Source: Zerene cesonia
Lineage: Eukaryota; Arthropoda; Insecta; Lepidoptera; Pieridae
DNA length: 64,000 nt
Direction of reading: 5' to 3'
NCBI RefSeq assembly: GCF_012273895.1
Contig: NC_052118.1
Location: 992,001-1,056,000 of the forward strand
Numbering within the stretch: position 1 is the first letter of the stretch; the number at the start of each line of letters is the position of its first letter. The notes beneath the pieces are model-generated. The model had not been told where the DNA came from, ran no database searches, and saw only the letters and a list, made by a program, of their open reading frames with translations. The position numbers and the translations under genes are program-made. Shown here one piece after another: positions 56,191 through 64,000 of this stretch.

Positions 56191-59147
56191 GTTAGTAATT
56201 GTAGGTTTTTATTTGACCTACTTTTACATAGTTTTAGTATTAAATTTGATTTTCCGGACAACTGATGTTTCGAATTGCAACATATTAAAGAAAAAAATTC
56301 TCTGTTGAAATGTACATACCTAAATTAAAGGTTTTTTGAATATTTGAAATGTAAGTGCCCTTAAAATACAGAGCATGTTATAATCAGATAAGAATTATTT
56401 ACAATATGATTATAAATTTAAGAATGGAATGGAATGTGTGATAAGCATAGAGAATGCAATTTTAGTTAAATGAGTTGGATATGAAGATATTCACCTAACT
56501 TCATTTTCTTTTATTATTTACAGTGGAATTTTAATTGAAAAAGTTTCTACATATGTACAGCTAATAGATAAAAACAACCATTTTATTCACCAATAAAATG
56601 GTTGATTGAGGTCACCACCTAGCCCTATTTACCTAGCCTTTTGATTATACAGTCCTGTTTTATTAACAGCCTGAATGATGTCAAGCCATTTAATGAAGTG
56701 GCTGTAATTTTCCTTGTCTGGGAAAGTTATGAATATTTTGTTCCATATTGTCACTTGCCTGTGAAATCAAACCACAGTATTATTCAACCAAGTAATTATG
56801 TTTTTTTTTTTTTTTTTTTTGTTAAACCTAACTTCTAAGTTCTTCTTTAGAACCTTCTACTAATTATAAAAAAACACAAAAATGGAAGTAGGTCCAGATG
56901 TTTGTGTGTGATGCAGTGACCATGGAAAATAGGGATTCATTTGAACAAAGATCCAACTAATATTATAAATGCGTAAGTTTGTGAGGATGAATGTATGTGT
57001 ATGTTTGTTACTCTTTCAGGCAAAAACTACTGAACCGATTGCAATGAAATTTGGTACATAGATAGCTGGACAACTGGAATAAACAACAAATTTTTATCCT
57101 GATATTTATACAGATTTACGCGGGTGAAACCGGGGGGCGCAGCTAGTATGTTATAGATAAAGCTATTCTAAGTATCAGCAAAAAGTTCCATTAAATTTTT
57201 ATCAACCACTTATAACAACACTGAATAGTTGAATCTACGACTTACAGGTATTAATATTACAGTATTTTAATTCCCACTGTAAACAAAATTGTCTATACAT
57301 AGGTAGAAGAAGATGGATATCAGACACCAGAAATTGACCCCAAAAAAGTGTACTTGGCGGAACATTTTGACAATGAAGCAGCCTTCAAAAAGAGATGGGT
57401 GAAATCAGAAGCTAAGAAACAGGGTGTTGATGAGACCATTGCTAAATACGATGGACAGTGGGAGGTGAGTGTGATTTGTATCATTTTTGTTAATGTTAAA
57501 CTATGTACATGGATTTTGTGATTAAACATTAATATTTGATCAAATTATATGTTTAAATTTGAGATAGGATAAAGGACTCCTCCTTAAAACTATATTTCCC
57601 ATTCCTAATTCTTTACTATTTGCTCATTACTGCGCTGCTGCGTTCAAATATCATCGAATTTTTTTTTTCTTTCTCGAAATCTTAACATGTAATCTAATAA
57701 CTTAAAATCATAGATCCCATAATATTCTATGCTGAGCTGAACCACGCAATGTGTCTATTTTGAAAATTATATATTTTTCCAATTGTTTAATTTCATTTCT
57801 ACTTCAATCCAATCAATATGATGTAATAGAGCCAATCACCTTCCCTGAATAATGAACTATTAAACAAAACAAAAATATCAATTTAAACCAAACAAACTTA
57901 ACTCATCCACTTCATAATATATGTATAGATGGTTATCATTAAATACAATTTCAGATTCAAGCTCCGTCCCGCCGTCTGCTCAAGGATGACTTGGGTCTCG
58001 TATTAACTACTGAGGCCAAGCATGCGGCCATCGCAACTCTATTGGACAGGCCGTTTGAGTTCAAAGACAAACCGTTTGTTGTACAGTATGAAGTCACTAT
58101 GCAGGTATTGTATGGTTTAGATTTAGTTATAATGTTAAGATTAATATTTAGAATACTAAAATAAATTATGAGATATGTCATAAGATGTAAAATAACACGT
58201 TCCAATGACTTTCCATTATCCATTACGTTCATAAGAAGGCCTGGAAAAAAGATTTTTCAAGTCTTGGCACAATAGCATAGATATAACCGACCAACAATTC
58301 ATTTTCTCTATTTATTTGTGTGTATTTATAATAAAAATAAATTTCGAAAAAGTTGCTTAAATAATTAAGCAAACATAAATTACTTCTGTATAATTTTGTT
58401 AGATCTGAGTAGTTCATTAGTCTATAATATTCAAAATAGGAACAATTTTTTTTAATTCTCAACTTTTGGAACTAACTTACGACTAACGACTTTTGGAATT
58501 AATCATGCATTCAGGGTCATTATTAATTAACTGGCTTTCGGTTTTAAACATTGCAAGATTGTAAATTGCGTAATTTCTAATTATTATGTGAGAAACACAT
58601 TAACCTTACATGTGTGTATGTGTTTATTTTCAACTATGTGTTGTCATTGTTTTGTATTTTTTTTCTTTTCTGTTTATATACAATATATTATATAAAAGAG
58701 GTAAAGTTTGTGAATTTGTGAGTTTTTACCAATATATTTTTTTTATTGCGTTTTAGCCCGGGTCTTTCCGGGCGGAGCCGGAAGGAAGCCGCAAGCCGGT
58801 GGTATGGTTTTTAAACCGCTGACCACAAAAAGGTGTTCAACGATAAAAGTAAACTAAAACCAACTTCCTTCGCTTCATTTATAACGATTTTCCAAAACAA
58901 ATAAACACCTTCAGACCGTGCCAAGATATGAAAAATTTATTTTTAAACAAATTTCCCTATGCAAGTCACAGTGTTCTTTCATCATACTATAATGCACCGT
59001 AAGCCCTCATTCATACGTTGGCGCGGCGCTAATTGACTTATCGGCTCTGAACATTCTAGAAAATATGTGAAATGGAAGATTCTTATTGCGTCTTACTTTG
59101 AAGTTTATACGATTTGAAAATTTAAAACAAGTGTATATTTGAATGAT

Positions 59148-59195
<48 letters not shown>

Positions 59196-62100
59196 TAGCA
59201 GTCCGCCGCGTGCTTTTTTCTCTCCACAAAGAAGGTTTCCTTGTACCACAACAAAAACAATAAAAAAAATTGACCGAATTGGTTGATCTCGTTCTCGCGT
59301 TGAGCTTTTTAAATTCACTGATTTTTTTCATTGTAAATCTATTCGTTCCTTTAAAAAAAGTAGGGCAAGACCCATTATATACCGGTGAAAATGCCATCAA
59401 AATACGTTAAGCCGATTAAACGATGGGCTGGAATTGTAATATATACAAAAAACACGCAATTTCTGAATCATAAATATAAACGAGTACAATGACGTTACCG
59501 TGTATTTATAAAGATACATTTCCGATCCTAATTTTGGATTCATGCCATGTTTATATTTCCACGTGATTTTATATTTATTAGATATATGTTTTACGAGATG
59601 ACAGCGCATTTTAAAGACAAAAGATCATTACCCCTTGACAAATATAAATGGAAAAGATTGATTTAAAAAAAAAAAACAAATATTTATAATTCATTGTATT
59701 TTATTTCTGTGTGCGCTGATCAGGTGTAAATGCACCCATAAACAGTTGGTTAATAGTATTTTGTAATGAAAATACCATAAAACTAGGGTGTTCTTAGATT
59801 TTGTCCCACTCGTTAATATAACAAACTCAAATGTTTGTCTAGGTTGCTTCCAAAAACAATATGGGCGTGTTGCTTTCTATTTTATTTACTTGCAATTGCC
59901 GAGTACCATAATTAAGGTTGTGTTACACATACTTAATCATATAGGTTCTCAAGAAAAACTATTTAGGCCACACAGACATTTAGGAGACAACATATTTCTA
60001 TCGCAGTTTTTTTTAATAATTAAGAAAATGTCCTTAAATGACATAGACGTTAAGCATGATCAAAAATGTGAGCCAAACGTATTTTCTACAGGAAGGTCAA
60101 AACTGCGGCGGTGCGTACATCAAGCTCCTATCCAAGGGGGTGAATACCAAGAACGACCTCAAACAGTTTCACGACCAGACCCCATACACCATCATGTTCG
60201 GGCCCGACAAGTGCGGGAACGATAATAAACTCCACTTCATCTTCAGACACAAGAATCCCAAGAATGGTACAATTGAGGAGAAACATGCGAAGAAACCCAC
60301 GTGAGTTAGGGTTTAGTTTTGAATGGAATTTGCAATGGTTTTATATAATTCTGATAAACCATAGTATATCCGTTTTTCGACGTTTTCTATTGAGATTCAA
60401 AATTTAAGTTCAATTTAACATGCCTTTAATATAAAATCGATTGATTGGATCTGAATAAAATTTTGTCACAAAAATAGATTAAAGTCGGGATCTGCTGATG
60501 CTGATCTGATGCTGATCAGCATATATTTTTTAAGACCTAATAACCCAACTTTTTTTACTCGTCTTTCTCATTCCCTTTTATTTGTCATAAAACATACTTT
60601 TTTCATACATTTATGTTGACTTTATCCTATAAAACTAAAAATTATCAAGCATTTTAATGCTATAAAACTAAAAATTAGACTTTATCCTACCATAGTAGAT
60701 AGTGCCAGCATTACTTTCCTTTTACATTCTAGAAAAAACGCTGTAATTATTTCATTGTGGCAGTTCTAATCAGGGTTATAAAAAAAACCACCTATCCTTG
60801 ATAAGTCTACAATCTTTGAATTAAACCTGTCTATTAAAAGTGGGTTAAAATCAAGACCACCCCTAGAGGAGTCTGTTACATGAAATATACAGCATAGAAA
60901 TGTAATAGAAAATGTTTTAATATAAAATGGATGACACGTGCAACTTAAAAACCCACAAATGTAACCACAAAATAACTTTTTATTTTATTATCATTTTTCA
61001 ATACAGGCAGCGTCTAGACGACATATACAAAGACAAGGAACCCCATCTTTACACGTTAGTCGTTCGTCCGGACAACACATTCACAATCTATGTCGATGGC
61101 AAAGAGGCTAACGCTGGTTCACTGTTAGAGGACTTCACACCACCGGTGAACCCACCTGAAGAGATTGACGACCCTGATGATAAGAAACCGGAGGACTGGG
61201 ATGAGCGGGAAAAGGTGTGTGTGACTAGGATAGTGTTCTAGACAAATTTAAGCCTTTTAATAGATTTTAAACATTGCTTTATTGTGATGTTCCGAACATA
61301 GCAAGCACATTCACAGGATGTCACCTACAGAAATAGTATAAAAGAGAAATCCTTTAAAAACCTATAATTTCCCAGTGTTACAAACTCAAAACACAAAATA
61401 TATACATATTGGAATTCTGTCCCCCATTATCGTGTGTGCTTTTTAGTTAATTATACATGAATTTAGAATTAAAAAGAAAACACTACATATTATAGGTTAA
61501 TTGCTTATTGCTGATCTAAATTAGAGGAAATTAAATAATTCTGGCTCATTGCAGATTGTAGACCCAACAGCGACCAAGCCAGAGGACTGGGATGAGGAAG
61601 CGCCAGCTCAAATTGTAGACCCCAATGCAGTCAAACCTGAGGGATGGCTGGATGATGAACCGGAGATGATACCTGGTGAGTTAATTGCTAGTGTGAGGTT
61701 TGAGTAAACTGGTCCAAAGCTTAGTTGGCCATTTAGTTGGTGACTGATGTAGTTGTTTGTGTACTATTATTCAAATTGGATTCACTGAAGGACAAAACTG
61801 TAATGTTTTCTTTTCGGCCTATAATTTTTTTAATTTTTATTGTAGGTCATACATCAGTTCTTTTTTAAATAACTGTTAAATAGATTTAAATACATAAACA
61901 AACATTGAAATGATTATAATTATGTTTTATGAATTCAAAATGATTGTACCGCTCCAGATGCAAATGAAATCTCAATCAATCAATGGCATCTGGAGCGGTA
62001 CTTCCCCACCCAGGGACGTCGATGACCTTCTCCATAGAAAATATACGTTCACGTGTTATAATCTGTCCGTCCGTCCGTCCGCAGACCCGGAGGCGGTGAA

Positions 62101-63683
62101 GCCGTCGGACTGGGAGGACGAGATGGACGGCGAGTGGGAGGCGCCGCTGGTGGACAACCCGCGCTGCGCCGCCGCGCCCGGCTGCGGGCCCTGGGCCCCG
62201 CCGCTCGTGCCCAACCCCGCCTACAAGGTGCGCACGAGCACGCGCGCGCACGTACGCGCACGCACGCACACGCACGCACATGCACGCACATGAGCACACA
62301 CTCGTACGCACATGTGCACACACACACACGCACGCACATGAGCACACACTCGTACGCACATTTGCACACACACACACGCACGCACATGAGCACACACACG
62401 TACGCACATGTACACACACACACACGCACGCACGCAATTGTGCACACGCACGCACATACACGCACGCACATACACGCACGCACGTACATGCATGTATACA
62501 CGAACATAGTCGCACACACATACACGTCTGCACGCACTTATTTGTGACGCGCTGATATATGTAGCGGTGTGGGCGCCATGTGTGGGTGTGCGGTCGCTTG
62601 CCGCTTGTGGCCAACCAGAATTATAAAATTGATGTATATGTCACCGCGATTGTATAAATCATGTTACTTTATAATCAACTAGCGACCCACCCCGGCTTGG
62701 CGTAATTATGCTTATTATAATTATGTTTACAAACATTTCTCTTGAATCACTCCACTGTTAAATACAACTCGCATCAAAATCCGTTGCGTGGTTTTAAATA
62801 TCTAAGTATACGCAGGGACAGACAGCGGGACTTGTGAACTGTCCACGATTGGTCTCTATTTGTTACATAACTCTATAACAAAAATACAAAATATTACTAC
62901 TATACTACAAACTAATACAGATAGTTTCAACCCGCAATTACATTATCACACGTTTCAATAAAGTCTTGTTACATACATACATAATACATAAATTTCGAGG
63001 TGGATAACATGTGTATAATCTTCTACTGGGAATGATTGATATTCCCCTATAAAAGTAACCTATCTTAACTATATTCAGATACAAAAATCATATAACCGCT
63101 CCACTACGACGTGAAGGACAAACAAACAAACAAACTGATATCATCAACTAGCGGTAAGCCCCGGCTTAGCCCGTGTTACACATATGGCTTTCCTCAATAA
63201 ATGCTATGTAATACTGATAGAATTTCTCAAATCGAACCCGTAGTTCCTGAGACTAGCGCGTTCAAACAAATAAACAAACTCTTCAACTTTATAATATCAT
63301 AAAACGCACAGCCCAAACCACTCGACAGATCGGACATTTGGCAAGCAGATAAATGTAATGACGAAGGCATCCCGCTAATAAAGAATTTTGATAATTTGCC
63401 CCCCGAGGGGATAAAATAGGAGATGAAAGTTTGTACCGTGAAAATTTATTTCGACCGCGCGGGCGAAGCTGCGGACACACATCTAGTTAATAATATAGAT
63501 TTAATACCTTTTACCCAACTCACAACAATAATGATGATGATGATGATGATGCTGATGCTGCGGCAGGGCGTGTGGCGCGCCCCGCTGGTGCCGAACCCGC
63601 AGTACCGCGGGCGGTGGGCGCCGCGCCGCGTGCCCAACCCGCACTACTTCCGCGACGACGCGCCCTACAAGATGACTGCCGTT
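56086..63683 (+). CDS. Cnx: calnexin, 3'-partial (eight coding exons in window)
   Basis: Calnexin is the membrane-bound ER lectin chaperone that holds monoglucosylated N-glycoproteins and recruits ERp57 and cyclophilin B through its P domain. The joined exons give 405 codons: signal peptide (about 1-23), globular lectin domain with CGGAYIKLL and MFGPDKC (Cys144-Cys180 disulfide; Tyr148, Lys150, Tyr171 and Met174 at sugar-binding positions), then the P domain with four motif-1 repeats (DPDDKKPEDWD, DPTATKPEDWD, DPNAVKPEGW, DPEAVKPSDW). Motif-2 repeats (GPWAPPLVPNP, GVWRAPLVPNP, GRWAPRRVPNP) follow. Four of each motif and the CAAAPGCG pair indicate calnexin rather than calreticulin. The rest of the P domain, the membrane helix and the tail lie beyond the window. 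Confidence 0.94.
56575..56604. repeat. 13-bp perfect hairpin
   Basis: CAACCATTTTATT and AATAAAATGGTTG pair perfectly around a 4-base loop (CACC). The right arm contains AATAAA, so on RNA it could mask a cryptic poly(A) signal (inference). Confidence 0.85.
56956..57148 (+). repeat. dispersed lepidopteran repeat in calnexin intron 1
   Basis: It starts ACTAATATTATAAATGCGTA, passes through AAAACTACTGAACCGATTGC and GAAATTTGGTACATAGATAG, and ends CGGGTGAAACCGGGGGGCGC then AGCTAGT. This is the full-length layout of one of the commonest lepidopteran interspersed repeats. Confidence 0.8.
57303..57464 (+). CDS. Cnx: calnexin exon 2
   Basis: It encodes VEEDGYQTPEIDPKKVYLAE, HFDNEAAFKKRWVKSEAKKQ and GVDETIAKYDGQWE. 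The AEHFD and F-KRWVKS-AKK segment is the start of the calnexin globular domain. Phase 0 at both ends. The acceptor is ATACATAG and the donor GAG|GTGAGT. Confidence 0.94.
57955..58104 (+). CDS. Cnx: calnexin exon 3
   Basis: It encodes IQAPSRRLLKDDLGLVLTTE, AKHAAIATLLDRPFEFKDKP and FVVQYEVTMQ, the conserved beta-sandwich core. Phase 0 at both ends. The acceptor is CAATTTCAG and the donor CAG|GTATTG. Confidence 0.95.
58105..60091 (+). other. calnexin intron 3
   Basis: A 2-kb AT-rich intron with a (TA)n run at 59152-59194. A GC-rich scrap near 58755-58800 (CCGGGCGGAGCCGG) probably belongs to the repeat family seen at 36745-36943. No exon-like sequence was seen. Confidence 0.75.
59152..59194. 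repeat. (TA)n microsatellite
   Basis: A TA dinucleotide run of 43 bases, followed by ACTAGCAGTCCGCCGCGTGC, which looks like a repeat-family end. Confidence 0.95.
60092..60300 (+). CDS. Cnx: calnexin exon 4: lectin site
   Basis: It encodes EGQNCGGAYIKLLSKG, QFHDQTPYTIMFGPDKCGND and KLHFIFRHKNPKNGTIEEKH. It carries the disulfide pair and the sugar-binding Tyr/Lys/Tyr/Met positions. It ends with two bases of a Thr codon. The acceptor is ATTTTCTACAG and the donor AC|GTGAGT. Confidence 0.96.
60301..61006 (+). other. calnexin intron 4
   Basis: AT-rich intron containing a local direct duplication. A 17-base word TATAAAACTAAAAATTA occurs at about 60628-60644 and 60661-60677, each next to GACTTTATCCTA. 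No other feature was seen. Confidence 0.75.
61007..61214 (+). CDS. Cnx: calnexin exon 5: end of globular domain, first P-domain repeat
   Basis: It encodes TQRLDDIYKDKEPHLYTLVV, RPDNTFTIYVDGKEANAGSL and LEDFTPPVNPPEEIDDPDDK, then KPEDWDEREK, the first motif-1 repeat. The acceptor is TTCAATACAG and the donor AAG|GTGTGT. Confidence 0.96.
61555..61675 (+). CDS. Cnx: calnexin exon 6: P-domain motif-1 repeats 2 and 3
   Basis: It encodes IVDPTATKPEDWDEEAPAQ, IVDPNAVKPEGWLDDEPEMI and P, leaving one base of a split codon. The acceptor is CTCATTGCAG and the donor CTG|GTGAGT. Confidence 0.96.
61946..62001. repeat. perfect 16-bp inverted repeat in calnexin intron 6
   Basis: GTACCGCTCCAGATGC (61946-61961) and GCATCTGGAGCGGTAC (61986-62001) pair perfectly across a 24-base spacer. 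It lies 83 bases before the acceptor of exon 7. Confidence 0.9.
62085..62227 (+). CDS. Cnx: calnexin exon 7: motif-1 repeat 4 and first motif 2
   Basis: It encodes DPEAVKPSDWEDEMDGEWEA, PLVDNPRCAAAPGCGPWAPP and LVPNPAYK. The Cys pair around AAPG is the calnexin P-domain disulfide. It is very GC-rich. The acceptor is preceded by a (CCGT)n tract (TCTGTCCGTCCGTCCGTCCGCAG); the donor is AAG|GTGCGC. Confidence 0.95.
62228..62530 (+). repeat. CA/GCAC-rich satellite with 48-bp tandem unit
   Basis: It begins at the exon 7 donor and consists of ACAC, GCAC and CATGAGCAC words. A 48-base unit starting TGAGCACACA repeats at 62291, 62339 and 62387 with few differences. Open frames across it on both strands are by-products of the repeat. 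Confidence 0.85.
62679..62845 (-). repeat. dispersed repeat (relative of 24829-25015)
   Basis: It starts ACTAGCGACCCACCCCGGCT and contains TCTCTTGAATCACTCCACTG, GCATCAAAATCCGTTGCGTG and GCAGGGACAGACAGCGGGAC. The order of words matches the copy at 24829-25015. Confidence 0.65.
63147..63297 (-). repeat. dispersed repeat (inverted copy of the 28111 family)
   Basis: On the plus strand it starts ACTAGCGGTAAGCCCCGGCT and ends AACTTTATAATAT. In reverse complement it carries AAGTTGAAGAGTTTG, CTCAGGAACTACGGGTTCGA and AGAAATTCTATCAGTATTAC, corresponding to the 28111-28273 copy. Confidence 0.65.
63385..63498 (+). repeat. dispersed repeat fragment ending CGCGGGCGAAGCTGCGG...CTAGT
   Basis: It contains GATGAAAGTTTGTACCGTGA and ATTTCGACCGCGCGGGCGAA and ends in ATCTAGTTAAT, resembling the 3' end of a common repeat family. 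It lies in calnexin intron 7, which is almost entirely repeat debris. Confidence 0.5.
63529..63556 (+). repeat. (ATG)n tract next to calnexin exon 8 acceptor
   Basis: An ATGATG run followed by CTGATGCTGCGGCAG, which is the splice acceptor itself. The last ATG unit is about 10 bases from the acceptor, and there is no pyrimidine tract. Confidence 0.9.
63567..63683 (+). CDS. Cnx: calnexin exon 8: P-domain motif-2 repeats
   Basis: It encodes GVWRAPLVPNPQYRGRWAPR, RVPNPHYFRDDAPYKMTAV, the second and third motif-2 repeats and the conserved exit from the P domain. It is very GC-rich. The acceptor is GCTGCGGCAG and the donor GTT|GTGAGT. It ends in phase 0, and the gene continues beyond the window. 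Confidence 0.94.
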
Positions 63684-63844
63684 GTGAGTATACGCTCCTG
63701 TGTCTGTATTCTACGCATATATTCATACTTATATTCGTTGCTTTTTCATAGAGGAAAGCTTGATTTTTTTTTTCTATGGGCCAAGAGGGAACCGTTTGGC
63801 AACGATCTCGTCTGGTTGTTGTTGTTAGCTGAGATGTGGCCTAG

Positions 63845-64000
63845 GACGTGCGCTTAATAAATTTCAATTTATCTGCACATGTGGATACCATTACCACTGC
63901 TCAAACGGTGAAGGAAAACATCGTGAGGAAACCGGCATGTCCAAGAATCAAAAGTTCGACGACATGTGACATCTGCCAACCCGTTCTTGGCCAGCGTGGT
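63845..64000 (+). mobile_element. RTE-like retroelement 3' region, running off the window
   Basis: It contains TGGATACCATTACCACTGCT, CAAACGGTGAAGGAAAACAT, CGTGAGGAAACCGGCATGTC and CCCGTTCTTGGCCAGCGTGG. This is the familiar 3' segment of RTE-like elements abundant in Lepidoptera. Its last 20 bases overlap the family segment seen inverted at 49214-49300. It lies in calnexin intron 8. Confidence 0.75.

Larger units (their letters stand above)
56191..57302 (+). other. calnexin intron 1
   Basis: It contains a 13-bp perfect hairpin at 56575-56604, a T20 run at 56801-56820 and the dispersed repeat at 56956-57148. Otherwise it is AT-rich with no recognised feature. Confidence 0.8.

Noticed and set aside
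61976..62614. 212-codon and 162-codon minus-strand Cys/Val/Arg-rich frames and matching plus-strand His/Thr frames
   Set aside because: Produced by the CA/GCAC tandem repeat and the antisense of calnexin exon 7; pure repeat periodicity.
895..64000. A novel defence, CRISPR, prophage or other multi-gene system
   Set aside because: The window is eukaryotic and holds three conserved secretory-pathway or surface genes. No regularly spaced repeat array or clustered unknown genes were seen.

Overview
This window comes from an insect nuclear genome, almost certainly a moth or butterfly. The genes are split by spliceosomal introns in AT-rich DNA, their proteins match insect orthologues, and the introns carry dispersed repeats that I recognise as lepidopteran SINE- and RTE-like families. 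I cannot name the species. Bases 1-894 are an assembly gap. I found no bacterial or viral genes, CRISPR arrays or operons, and no wholly new multi-gene system. The interest lies in splicing, hairpins, repeat insertions and exon composition inside three conserved genes.

Layout. (1) 895-27361: about 26.5 kb without a credible exon. It is probably a large intron of the teneurin gene, because the first recognised exon begins mid-codon. It holds a few repeat remnants, a G-quadruplex motif and a microRNA-precursor-like hairpin 0.5 kb before the first exon. (2) 27362-44014, plus strand: teneurin (Ten-m/odd Oz), 17 exons in phase including a 27-nt microexon, about 3,080 codons. The 3'UTR probably ends near 45.9 kb at a cluster of three poly(A) signals. 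(3) 47897-54338, minus strand: a complete 12-exon polypeptide N-acetylgalactosaminyltransferase of the GALNT10/Pgant6 group, 601 aa, plus an upstream noncoding exon. Its 3' end converges on Ten-m. (4) 56086-63683 and beyond the window, plus strand: calnexin, eight coding exons (405 codons), cut off inside its P domain. It is divergent from the transferase, with about 1 kb between their putative first exons.

How the genes relate. Teneurin is a type II cell-surface adhesion protein. Here it carries a roughly 580-residue Ser/Thr-rich stalk that looks like an O-glycosylation substrate. The transferase starts mucin-type O-glycosylation in the Golgi, and calnexin is the ER lectin chaperone for N-glycoproteins. 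All three belong to secretory or surface glycoprotein biology, but nothing in the sequence shows that they are co-regulated. Exon boundaries were set by reading splice sites, codon phase and conserved protein sequence by eye. They have not been checked against transcripts.
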